Source: a bacterium (GTDB lineage Bacteria > JAHJDO01). Taken from it: a stretch of 8,088 nt of DNA. A model generated the notes under the pieces. The model saw only the letters and a program-made list of their open reading frames with translations. It ran no database searches and was not told the DNA's origin. Positions 1 through 6,413 of the stretch are shown here, piece by piece; position 1 is the stretch's first letter, and each line of letters opens with the position of its first letter. Location: positions 1-8,088 of the forward strand of contig DAOVKY010000025.1 of the NCBI GenBank assembly GCA_030631525.1, in the 5' to 3' direction. A program made the position numbers and the translations under genes.

Positions 1-848
1 AATATAAACCGTTTTTATTTAACGGCTTTAAAGCACCATATCCGTACTGTTATAGATGCTCAAAAACATTTCGGTTATGTAATATGGCATGTTTAAAAAA
101 ATTAGAAAATATACTGGAGCAAAAGCACGACAAGATTATCGGTGTAATTATAGAGCCGTTGGTGCAGTGCGCAGGTGGAATTATAACAGCTCCAAAGGGT
201 TTTCTGAAGGCAGTAAGCAGGTTATGTAAAAAGCATGAGGTGTTATTAATAGCAGACGAAGTAGCTACGGGCTTTGGCAGAACAGGAAAGATGTTTGCCT
301 GTGAGCATGAAAAGGTGAGACCTGATATTATGATTGTAGCTAAGGGCTTGACAGGTGGATATCTTCCTATGGCAGCCACATTGACAACAGAAGAAATCTA
401 TAATCAGTTTTTGGGTGAGTACGATGAGCATAGAACTTTCTATCACGGACATAGTTATAGCGGCAACTCTCTAGCCTGCGCAGCTGCATTGGCAAATATA
501 AGAATTTTTGAAGAAGACAGAGTTCTTGAATCTCTGGAAGAAAAGATAGAATTTTTGCAGGTTGGACTTAAAGGATTTAATAAACTGGTTCATGTAGGAG
601 ATATCAGACAAAAGGGGATGATAGTAGGAATTGAGTTGGTTGAGGACAAGGATAGCCGGAAACAATATTCTTCAGGAGAGCGAATAGGGCATAAAGTGAT
701 TTTAGAAGCTAGAAAAAGGGGACTAATCATTCGTCCTTTGGAAGATGTCATTGTTTTAATGCCTCCATTGAGTATTAGAATTAAAGAACTTAGCCGGGTC
801 CTAAAGATAACCTATGATTCCATTCAGGCAGTTACAGAGACTTTTTAA
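1..848 (+). CDS. bioA: Adenosylmethionine-8-amino-7-oxononanoate aminotransferase, 3' part (left end cut by the window)
   Basis: The reading frame is open from position 3 and gives 281 residues, the C-terminal part of a protein usually about 450 residues long. BioA transfers the amino group of S-adenosylmethionine to 8-amino-7-oxononanoate, making 7,8-diaminononanoate for biotin synthesis in the cytoplasm; it uses pyridoxal phosphate (PLP). Class III aminotransferase marks are visible: EPLVQCAGGI, then LLIADEVATGFGRTGK with the Asp that would hold the PLP ring nitrogen (codon 255-257), then IVAKGLTGGYLP with the PLP-binding Lys (codon 342-344), then FYHGHSYSGNSLACAAALAN. The Cys-rich stretch PYCYRC near the window edge is typical of one BioA subgroup. 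The DAPA-specific context (other bio genes) lies outside the window, so a related class III aminotransferase is a less likely alternative. The gene converges on the minus-strand operon and overlaps its last gene by 4 bp. Confidence 0.9.
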   Translation, partial: YKPFLFNGFKAPYPYCYRCSKTFRLCNMACLKKLENILEQKHDKIIGVIIEPLVQCAGGIITAPKGFLKAVSRLCKKHEVLLIADEVATGFGRTGKMFACEHEKVRPDIMIVAKGLTGGYLPMAATLTTEEIYNQFLGEYDEHRTFYHGHSYSGNSLACAAALANIRIFEEDRVLESLEEKIEFLQVGLKGFNKLVHVGDIRQKGMIVGIELVEDKDSRKQYSSGERIGHKVILEARKRGLIIRPLEDVIVLMPPLSIRIKELSRVLKITYDSIQAVTETF

Positions 849-2911
849 GACCCACTCCGATTTTTTCTTACTGTAATTATATCGTAAATATCAAGACGCT
901 CAAGCTCTATAATACTTTCGCGCTCTTTTGGAATTACTCTAATTTTGTGGTTTGAAATGTTACGGGTTTTACTTATACGATATGGTAATGTAAAACGGAT
1001 ATTATAGATAGGAATCACTTCATTTATATTACAGTGAAGTGATTCCTTGCTTGTCATATCTTCTTTATTTGTCGATGCTAACAACCTTCCTGTAACTCCA
1101 TTAACCAAGGCAATCTTTATTATATCCTTTCCTTCTAAATAATAATTAATTTCAACTGTTCGGGGAGCTTCACAGAGAATAACAGGGCTATAGAAATCCT
1201 TCATCAGATTCCAAAAACAGTTATGGAAAGACGCTAAATCCTGCTCGCTATACTCTTTAAAAAAATCAAACGCTAAATAAATAAACCGCCCTTTGCCAAA
1301 CCTGCCTCTAATTATAGAAGGCCATCTACTCTCTATCCCCGGATGAATATTATGTGAAATCCAACGTTCCTTGGTTTCCTGCATAGCAGGGAGTATTAAA
1401 GAACCCAATGTATTCTGGCTCTTTTTTTTATCTACCCTTAACGCCCCATTATTGGCTCTAATAAATGGACTTTTGATGGACTGTTTTGTCTTTACAAATA
1501 CTACTTTCTCATTTAATTCTGAAACAGATTCAAACAAACTCAAAAGTTTTTTATTCATCGGGTAAGGTTTTAATAATTCATCAGTAAACGCAGTTTGATA
1601 GGTAAATAATATTTTTCCACCCTGCTGAATATATTGCTGAATCAACTTAATATTTCTTTCTGATATATTTTCCAAATTGGAAAGTATGACTAATTTGAAT
1701 TTCTTCAACTCCTCAATGGACAAATACTCAGTATTGATGATATCAAAAGGCAGATGAAGATCAGTAAAGAACTTACAAGCAGCAACGAAACTTGGGTCAT
1801 CCTGAGGAAACTCTTTCAATAGGATGTTATTACACAAAATCCCTATTTCTGCATAAACCCGGCTGTTGCTTAGCTCACGATGAATGCGAGTGGCTTTTCT
1901 ATAAACCTTTTTTATGGTTTGATATACCTCCGGGAACAAATTACCCTTAATATCCGGCTGATCAATAATCATTATTTCAGCCTTATGGCTGAGGATAGTA
2001 GCCATCTCCCAGGTAAGCTGCTCTTCGGACTTTATGGTAAAATCCCAGAATTGATTAAATCTTGCAGTTATTATTTCAAATGGGTTTCCTCTGGCTAAAG
2101 AACGATATAACTTACTCTGAACACTATTACAAAAATAATCCTTGCCCCAGGGCTCAGCTTCCCGAGTTAGATAGTCATCAAGCTCTGTTTGGCGAGGATC
2201 GGTAAGAACATTATGAGTAAATAGCATATCCGGACGTATCTCTTTGACCTCTTTAGCGGTTCTTTGCAAAAAATCATAGAGTACTTTATCCCTGAATCTT
2301 AAATAAAGTTCCCTTGTTCGATGATCAAATTCTTTGGGCAGGGTTTCATTAAACTCTTTTTCCCATTTTTTCTGACAGTATTTACAAAAGCAAACTGGCC
2401 TGTCCAAAACAGGTGACATGTGAACTATATCTATAAAAAAGGCGGGAAATTCATACTTGGTAACCATCTCCTTGCACTGTGTAAGAAAAAAATCCATATA
2501 TGGGCTGTTTAAACAAAGATACTGCCATTTACCTCGTCCCATAATTGATTGACGTACCGGCTGACCGTCTATATCAGTTCGAACACAGTCTGGAAACCGC
2601 CGGGCATAATTCTCTTCCCATTCTACAGTTGTATATCCTATTATTGATAAATCTACTTTCCGAGCCTCTTGCAGGATAGCACCAAATAAGTCCTTGGGTA
2701 CGTTTTTAAGCCGTGGGGCTAGGGATGAGGGCAAATCCGAGTCATAATAAACATTACCCCAGTGATCTTTGAGAAAAAACATAACTGCATCTACATGAGA
2801 CTCCTTCCAAATTCTGACCATTTTCCGTGGATTAATATCCTTAAGCACATCAGGAGCAAAGTCCGCATAATGAAAATCAAGACAAATACGACGATAACCT
2901 ATGCTTTTCAT
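845..2911 (-). CDS. Cytoplasmic glycoside hydrolase-like protein (GHL6-type barrel plus GH42 trimerisation-like domain)
   Basis: This 688-residue protein is the last gene of the operon. Residues about 5-345 look like the TIM-barrel domain called hypothetical glycosyl hydrolase 6: an early DFHYADF strand, FLKDHWGNVYYDS, GKWQYLCLNSPYMDF, and a strand PAFFIDIVH whose Asp161 is a candidate catalytic acid. Residues about 351-572 resemble the amidotransferase-like domain of GH42 beta-galactosidases (GILCNN, LVILSN, QQGGKILFTYQT, GKGRFIYLAFDFF). A short beta-rich tail follows (585-688). A Cys cluster, CFCKYC (174-179), sits after the catalytic-type strand. There is no signal peptide or membrane segment, so it should act on intracellular saccharides; the substrate is unknown. 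The ATG at 2911 was chosen because GAGGAGGA lies 7 nt upstream; an upstream TTG at 2956 would lie inside the previous gene. The family assignment is from pattern recognition, and catalytic activity is inferred. Confidence 0.75.
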   Translation of the reverse strand: MKSIGYRRICLDFHYADFAPDVLKDINPRKMVRIWKESHVDAVMFFLKDHWGNVYYDSDLPSSLAPRLKNVPKDLFGAILQEARKVDLSIIGYTTVEWEENYARRFPDCVRTDIDGQPVRQSIMGRGKWQYLCLNSPYMDFFLTQCKEMVTKYEFPAFFIDIVHMSPVLDRPVCFCKYCQKKWEKEFNETLPKEFDHRTRELYLRFRDKVLYDFLQRTAKEVKEIRPDMLFTHNVLTDPRQTELDDYLTREAEPWGKDYFCNSVQSKLYRSLARGNPFEIITARFNQFWDFTIKSEEQLTWEMATILSHKAEIMIIDQPDIKGNLFPEVYQTIKKVYRKATRIHRELSNSRVYAEIGILCNNILLKEFPQDDPSFVAACKFFTDLHLPFDIINTEYLSIEELKKFKLVILSNLENISERNIKLIQQYIQQGGKILFTYQTAFTDELLKPYPMNKKLLSLFESVSELNEKVVFVKTKQSIKSPFIRANNGALRVDKKKSQNTLGSLILPAMQETKERWISHNIHPGIESRWPSIIRGRFGKGRFIYLAFDFFKEYSEQDLASFHNCFWNLMKDFYSPVILCEAPRTVEINYYLEGKDIIKIALVNGVTGRLLASTNKEDMTSKESLHCNINEVIPIYNIRFTLPYRISKTRNISNHKIRVIPKERESIIELERLDIYDIITVRKNRSGS
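1010..1047 (+). terminator. Terminator-like hairpin inside the GHL6-like gene, downstream of bioA
   Basis: AGGAATCACTTCA (1010-1022) and TGAAGTGATTCCT (1035-1047) are perfect 13-bp inverted repeats around a 12-nt loop. Read on the plus strand, the loop allows two more pairs, one of them a G-U wobble, and the next bases are TGCTTGTC, a poor T-tract. It lies about 160 nt beyond the bioA stop and could end bioA transcripts, since there is no intergenic space for a terminator. It is also coding sequence for the opposite gene (residues about 622-635), so chance is not excluded. Confidence 0.35.
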
Positions 2912-2918
2912 GCTATAT

Positions 2919-2926
2919 TCCTCCTC
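2919..2926 (-). promoter_or_regulatory. Ribosome binding site of the GHL6-like gene, overlapping the NIF3 stop codon
   Basis: The minus strand reads TGAGGAGGA, followed 7 nt later by ATG. The stop codon of the NIF3-like gene (TGA, 2925-2927) is therefore built into the Shine-Dalgarno sequence of the next gene. This fixes the start at 2911 and suggests that ribosomes finishing NIF3 can restart on the hydrolase. Confidence 0.8.
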
Positions 2927-3704
2927 AGATATACTTTCCTGGTAACTTATTTTCAAAAAATACTACAGGTATACTTGAAAATTGTTTTTTCAAAAATCTT
3001 GCCATAGCCTTAAGCCCTATATTTTCCATTGATGCATGTCCCGTAATAATAAGATTTAATTTACTCTCCTTAGCATAAAACTGGGCATATTCATCTGCTT
3101 CACCAGCCAACACAGTGTCACATTTGCCAACATAATTGGATTCTATAAAATTTAAACATACGCCAAGACACATTCCCCCGATCGCTATACCAAGTCTCCT
3201 TATAGAAAAATTCAAATTCCCTATTATTTTTAATTTATCAATTTTTAGTTTTTCTTTAACCTGCTCTGCAAAATTTCTAACAGTGATGTGGTCTATCTTA
3301 TATATTCTGGCAATAAAGTTCTGCTCAATGGGCTCAGGTAATCCCATAGTTCTAGCTAATTCATCGACATTGAACTTCTGATCCGCCCGATAGTGACTTC
3401 GTATAACACATAGATTATTCTTCTGTATAATTTCTAAACGCTTGTGGTTAGCTACCCAATCAGGTAATGTCTTTAGCTCTCCTGCTGGAAGCATATCTTT
3501 TAAATATGGAAACAATAGTTCTTCATGACAAATGATCAGGTTGCATTTTCTTTTTATAGCTAAGGACAAAGCTTCTGGTGTGGGCATCCATGTAACAAGT
3601 ATGCCTTTTACCTCTGTCTCTGCCTGTCCAAAAAGAACTCCTTCATCAGGCCACTTTTTATCTACTAGACTTGTTAAGAATTTATCAACCTCAATAACTT
3701 TCAT
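2925..3704 (-). CDS. NIF3-like (DUF34) dinuclear metal protein
   Basis: This is a 259-residue member of the NIF3/DUF34 family, about the usual length for the short form. Members bind two metal ions, form ring-shaped oligomers and have no agreed function; the label 'GTP cyclohydrolase I type 2' rests on thin evidence. The expected landmarks appear in order: NLIICHEELLF (His60), VIRSHYRADQ (His104, Asp108), a glycine-rich core GIAIGGMCLG (172-181), VLAGEADEYAQFYAKE, and the C-terminal ITGHASMENIG (His223, Glu227). The usual HHP motif has become HEE, so one of two adjacent His ligands is missing. The ATG at 3704 lies 2 bp past the stop of the cupin gene, with only a weak Shine-Dalgarno (GCGAG), so it is probably translated by coupling. 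Its place between two sugar enzymes suggests a role in sugar or sugar-phosphate metabolism, which is inference. Confidence 0.85.
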   Translation of the reverse strand: MKVIEVDKFLTSLVDKKWPDEGVLFGQAETEVKGILVTWMPTPEALSLAIKRKCNLIICHEELLFPYLKDMLPAGELKTLPDWVANHKRLEIIQKNNLCVIRSHYRADQKFNVDELARTMGLPEPIEQNFIARIYKIDHITVRNFAEQVKEKLKIDKLKIIGNLNFSIRRLGIAIGGMCLGVCLNFIESNYVGKCDTVLAGEADEYAQFYAKESKLNLIITGHASMENIGLKAMARFLKKQFSSIPVVFFENKLPGKYI

Positions 3705-3706
3705 TA

Positions 3707-4918
3707 TTATCTCGCTAAATCTTGCGAACCCGGGCCAAAATATCGTAAGGTTACCAATGGTTCGCACCCTGTATTCTGAAAATTTACTCCCTTTTTTGCC
3801 GCCGGAGCTGAAACAAATAGTTCGTCCCGTGTCATGTCTCCATATCGAATCATTGTGGCAGATTCAACAGGTAGTTTGCCTATTTTACCGGAGCCCTGAA
3901 CGACAATCAGGCCATAAGCTCCTTTGTCCTTTATATTGGCGCTTTTCCCGGGAAGCACAGTAAGTTCCTTGGCGCTGAACATATCTTCATCATCTATCTT
4001 CCCGTAAACCACCCATTTATCTTCAAAACCTTCGTCAATAGTATCTGCAACGGGAACAGGTTCAAGATAATGATGCTTTTTAAACTCAGGGTTAAGGTTT
4101 AAGTCCCAATTAATCATATCCAATAGATAGTCATAATCATCTTTTTTATCCAAAGGAACATCTTTCAATAGCAACTCCTTGGACACTGGTCTTCCATTTA
4201 CCATAGACTGATACATAGAATATACAGCTGCTGCCACCTGTACCTCAAAAGTTACAAAACTGCCCGGCGCATGTAAAATGCCTCCGGGAAGTAGCCAACC
4301 AGTTCCCGGTTTTAACCTGTAAGCCTTTGAAAAATCCAAAATACCATTATCACCGCTGTCCCATTTTTCAAGGCACTTACGGATGTCCTCTCTGGTTGTG
4401 CCCGGCTCCAGACCAAAAAAAGTAAAAGGAAAGTTATTTCCGAGATAATTAAGCTGTGGTGGGAAATAATAAGATTCAGGCTTTCCTTCCTGCCCTATTC
4501 TCTTGGCAAATTTCTCTTCTATATGTAAATGAAGAGGTATTGGCTCCATGTTATCAAAAAACTTGGCATATACATTCCAGCCATTGTATTCTTTCATAAT
4601 CTCTTCACCTAAAATAAGTTTACCTTCAGATTCAATCGCGTCTTTTAAGGTTATCTTTTCCTTTCCATCAACAATATAACTTAATCCTTCATCATCGGGG
4701 GTATCTGGCCCATTATCAGTTCTGGTGGTTGATGCAAACCATCTTTCGCTAATCCCTCCTCTATGAACACCAAGAGCATAAATATCCTCAGAGGCCAATT
4801 TGAGCCTTCTGCCTGGAATAAGAAATGCTCTTGGTACCCAGGTTGGAGATAGCCTGAAGATACCGTCATTTGCTTCAAAAATTTTTGCTACTTTTGTACT
4901 TAATTTTTTTTCGCTCAT
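3707..4918 (-). CDS. Type I phosphomannose isomerase-like two-cupin protein
   Basis: The 403-residue protein resembles class I mannose-6-phosphate isomerases, zinc enzymes that interconvert mannose 6-phosphate and fructose 6-phosphate. The metal site can be read: PLHLHIEEK (His130, His132), GKPESYYFPPQLN (Glu148) and WLLPGGILHAPGSF (His216). In B. subtilis-type enzymes the first of these positions is Gln, here His130. A second cupin occupies about 300-400 (VLPGKSANI, GLIVVQGSGKIGKLPVES). The protein is longer than the roughly 315 residues of short bacterial ManA, mainly at the N-terminus. The ATG at 4918 has GGAGG 8 nt upstream; the in-frame ATG at 4936 lies across that ribosome site and was rejected. 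It starts 45 bp after lacI and ends 2 bp before NIF3. I give no gene symbol because the real substrate may be another phosphosugar or free sugar; cupin isomerase folds are shared by several activities. Confidence 0.8.
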   Translation of the reverse strand: MSEKKLSTKVAKIFEANDGIFRLSPTWVPRAFLIPGRRLKLASEDIYALGVHRGGISERWFASTTRTDNGPDTPDDEGLSYIVDGKEKITLKDAIESEGKLILGEEIMKEYNGWNVYAKFFDNMEPIPLHLHIEEKFAKRIGQEGKPESYYFPPQLNYLGNNFPFTFFGLEPGTTREDIRKCLEKWDSGDNGILDFSKAYRLKPGTGWLLPGGILHAPGSFVTFEVQVAAAVYSMYQSMVNGRPVSKELLLKDVPLDKKDDYDYLLDMINWDLNLNPEFKKHHYLEPVPVADTIDEGFEDKWVVYGKIDDEDMFSAKELTVLPGKSANIKDKGAYGLIVVQGSGKIGKLPVESATMIRYGDMTRDELFVSAPAAKKGVNFQNTGCEPLVTLRYFGPGSQDLAR

Positions 4919-4963
4919 TTCCCTTTCCTCCCTCATATTCGAATTTCAGTTCCTCATGTCCAT

Positions 4964-5980
4964 CTAAGACAAGCGCTTTCCACTTGACTCTCTAACAATT
5001 AGTTTTGGCTCCAAAACAATCTCTTCAACCTTGCGTGTATCTTTTGAAGAGATCTTTTCAAGAAGCAATTCTGCTGCTATTTCCCCTAATTCACGCTTTG
5101 GTTGAGCTATTGTTGTCAAAGAAGGCTTAACCAATGAACTCCACATAATATCATCAAAACCAACAACAGTAATATCTTGTGGCACTTTTAATCCCTCTTC
5201 CTCTGCAAATTTCATCGCTCCAATAGCATTAAGATCATTAACAGCAAAAACAGCTGTAGGGCGTTCAGGTAACTGTATAAATCCTTTCATTGCCTGCTGA
5301 CCATCTTCAAAATAAAAAACACCTTCTTTAACTAATTTCGGGTCATATGCAATCCCATAATCAGATAGTGCCTTCCGATAGCCAAGTAGTCGATCCCTTC
5401 CTGGAGATATATCCAGCCTTCCGCAAATATAGCCAATACGTCTATGACCTAATTTTATCAGATACTCAACAGCCAGACTGGAACCTTTTTGGTCATTACA
5501 TATAACATAGTTGCTCTTTAAGCTTTTAAGACGTCTAGTAACTATAACATATGGAATTACGTTATCTTGCAAATACTTACAAACTCTCAAACTCCTAATC
5601 CCTACGGGGGCAATAATCAATCCGTCAACTCGTCTTTCTACGAGTGTTTTCACTACATCCAATTCCTTATCTTCTAATGACTCACCACTTTGACAAAGCA
5701 TAAGTTGATATTTTTTTCTGTTTAACACATTCTCTATTCCGTTAGCTATTTCAGGGAAAAAGGAATGTTTGATATCGGGAATAACCAATCCTATGATATT
5801 AGTTTTGGACAGTATAAGATTCCTGGCCACAATATTTGGCTGATATTTTAGCCGTTTAACTTCTTTTAATACCTTCTCGCGAGTTTTTGAATTGATACCA
5901 TAACGATTATTAACTGCTCTGGAAACAGTCGCTATTGAGATATTAAGTGCCTTTGCAACATCCTTAATTGTTTTTGCCAT
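4964..5980 (-). CDS. LacI-family transcriptional repressor, probably autoregulatory
   Basis: This 338-residue protein has the full LacI/GalR architecture. The N-terminal helix-turn-helix is IKDVAKALNISIATVSRAVN (residues 5-24), with the recognition-helix start Ile16-Ala17, the IATVSR form common in CcpA- and GalR-like members. The hinge helix follows (YQPNIVARNL, with Leu55 in the minor-groove wedge position). A periplasmic-binding-protein-like sensor occupies about 60-335: IIGLVIPDIKHSFF, VDGLIIAPV, LGHRRIGYICG, AVFAVNDLNAIGAM, VVGFDDI, PSLTTIAQP. The effector is unknown, probably a sugar or sugar phosphate handled by the downstream enzymes. It is the first gene of the operon, and a matching palindrome overlaps its promoter, so negative autoregulation is likely. 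The ATG at 5980 has only a weak ribosome site, as fits a low-abundance regulator. Confidence 0.95.
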   Translation of the reverse strand: MAKTIKDVAKALNISIATVSRAVNNRYGINSKTREKVLKEVKRLKYQPNIVARNLILSKTNIIGLVIPDIKHSFFPEIANGIENVLNRKKYQLMLCQSGESLEDKELDVVKTLVERRVDGLIIAPVGIRSLRVCKYLQDNVIPYVIVTRRLKSLKSNYVICNDQKGSSLAVEYLIKLGHRRIGYICGRLDISPGRDRLLGYRKALSDYGIAYDPKLVKEGVFYFEDGQQAMKGFIQLPERPTAVFAVNDLNAIGAMKFAEEEGLKVPQDITVVGFDDIMWSSLVKPSLTTIAQPKRELGEIAAELLLEKISSKDTRKVEEIVLEPKLIVRESSGKRLS

Positions 5981-6000
5981 ATAAACTTTTTTCTATTGTT

Positions 6001-6014
6001 CGTAAACGTTTACA
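6001..6014 (-). promoter_or_regulatory. LacI/CcpA-type operator
   Basis: The minus strand reads TGTAAACGTTTACG. Its core GTAAACGTTTAC (6002-6013) is a perfect 12-bp palindrome with the central CG that LacI-family dimers wedge open. It fits the cre-like consensus TGWAANCGNTNWCA everywhere except the last base. It lies 21 bp before the lacI start codon and covers the predicted transcription start, so a bound repressor would block initiation. That the neighbouring LacI protein binds it is inferred from position and from its IATVSR recognition helix. Confidence 0.82.
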
Positions 6015-6017
6015 AAA

Positions 6018-6046
6018 AATTTAACATATTTACGCCCAGTTGTCAA
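6018..6046 (-). promoter_or_regulatory. Sigma-70-type promoter of the lacI/cupin/NIF3/GHL6 operon
   Basis: On the minus strand a consensus -35 box TTGACA (6046-6041) is followed after exactly 17 bp by TAAATT (6023-6018), a 4 of 6 match to TATAAT. Transcription should start near 6011, inside the operator palindrome. A perfect -35 with a weaker -10 suits a promoter that is active unless repressed. Confidence 0.7.
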
Positions 6047-6065
6047 ATCATTATGCTGGCTGGGC

Positions 6066-6098
6066 TGGAAATGGTAAGAATGTATCTTACCATTTCCA
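6066..6098. repeat. Perfect 14-bp inverted repeat between divergent promoters
   Basis: The arms TGGAAATGGTAAGA (6066-6079) and TCTTACCATTTCCA (6085-6098) are exact reverse complements around a 5-nt loop, ATGTA. Neither side has a run of T, so it is a poor candidate for an intrinsic terminator. It sits 20 bp beyond the operon -35 and 20 bp before the tRNA -35. It could be a protein-binding palindrome, a barrier between the two promoters, or a remnant of a small repeat element. The function is unknown. Confidence 0.75.
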
Positions 6099-6118
6099 AA
6101 GTATTTCTGCGAAATCCC

Positions 6119-6146
6119 TTGCCATAGATATAAAAATCTGTATAAT
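6119..6146 (+). promoter_or_regulatory. Promoter of the tRNA-Lys/Leu/Gly-tig-clpP unit
   Basis: TTGCCA (6119-6124) is followed after 16 bp by a perfect TATAAT (6141-6146). The predicted start near 6153 lies about 7 nt before the first tRNA, a short leader normal for stable RNA genes. It is the only good promoter seen before tig. Confidence 0.75.
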
Positions 6147-6159
6147 AGCGAAATTATTA

Positions 6160-6233
6160 GGGTCGTTAGCTCAACTAGGCAGAGCAGCGGACTCTTAATC
6201 CGTTGGTTGTGGGTTCGATTCCCTCACGGCCTA
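6160..6233 (+). tRNA. tRNA-Lys (anticodon CTT)
   Basis: The 74-nt sequence folds as a cloverleaf. The acceptor stem is GGGTCGT with ACGGCCT (two G-T wobbles), the D-arm starts TAGCTC, and the anticodon stem GCGGA/TCCGT encloses the loop CTCTTAA with anticodon CTT at 6194-6196. The T-loop is TTCGATT. The T-stem GTGGG/CCCTC has one T-T mismatch (6210 with 6224). The discriminator is A and no CCA is encoded. It reads AAG codons. It is the first gene of the right-hand transcription unit. Confidence 0.95.
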
Positions 6234-6241
6234 CTATAAGA

Positions 6242-6325
6242 GCGAGGGTGGCGGAACTGGCATACGCGCTAGATTTAGGATCTAGTTCCTTTACGGGAAT
6301 GCGGGTTCAACTCCCGCCTCTCGCA
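6242..6325 (+). tRNA. tRNA-Leu (anticodon TAG)
   Basis: This is an 84-nt class II tRNA. The acceptor stem is GCGAGGG with CTCTCGC, and the anticodon stem CTAGA/TCTAG holds the loop TTTAGGA with anticodon TAG. The long variable arm TTCC-TTTACG-GGAA is typical of leucine tRNAs. The T-arm is GCGGG TTCAACT CCCGC and the discriminator is A. No CCA is encoded. It lies 8 nt after tRNA-Lys and should read CTA and other CTN codons. Confidence 0.96.
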
Positions 6326-6339
6326 CTGAAGAGTTTTAT

Positions 6340-6411
6340 GCGGGTGTAGCTCAGTGGTAGAGCTCTTCGTTGCCAACGAAGTGGTCGTGGGTTCGAATCT
6401 CATCACCCGCT
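6340..6411 (+). tRNA. tRNA-Gly (anticodon GCC)
   Basis: The 72-nt cloverleaf has acceptor stem GCGGGTG with CACCCGC, D-arm TAGCTCAGTGGTAGAGC, and anticodon stem CTTCG/CGAAG around the loop TTGCCAA with anticodon GCC. The T-loop is TTCGAAT, its stem closed by two G-T pairs, and the discriminator is T. No CCA is encoded. It reads GGC and GGT. Its last base is only 18 nt before the tig start codon. Confidence 0.96.
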
Positions 6412-6413
6412 CT

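Noticed and set aside
1977..1992. Short inverted repeat TCAGCC-TTAT-GGCTGA
   Set aside because: A 6-bp stem in a coding region is expected by chance and has no T-tract.
2909..2956. Upstream TTG start extending the GHL6-like protein by 15 residues
   Set aside because: It would lie inside the NIF3 gene with no ribosome site, whereas ATG at 2911 has GAGGAGGA at good spacing.
3702..3767. Longer NIF3 protein starting at 3767
   Set aside because: The extra 21 residues overlap the cupin gene and do not match the family; MKVIEVDKFL at 3704 is a normal NIF3 beginning.
3532..3963. 143-codon open frame on the plus strand
   Set aside because: It runs antisense across the NIF3 and cupin genes, has no ribosome site and no recognisable protein character.
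6371..6399. Possible promoter for tig inside tRNA-Gly (TTGCCA at 6371)
   Set aside because: The hexamer is the anticodon loop, and the sequence 17 bp later (TCGAAT, from the T-loop) is not a convincing -10.
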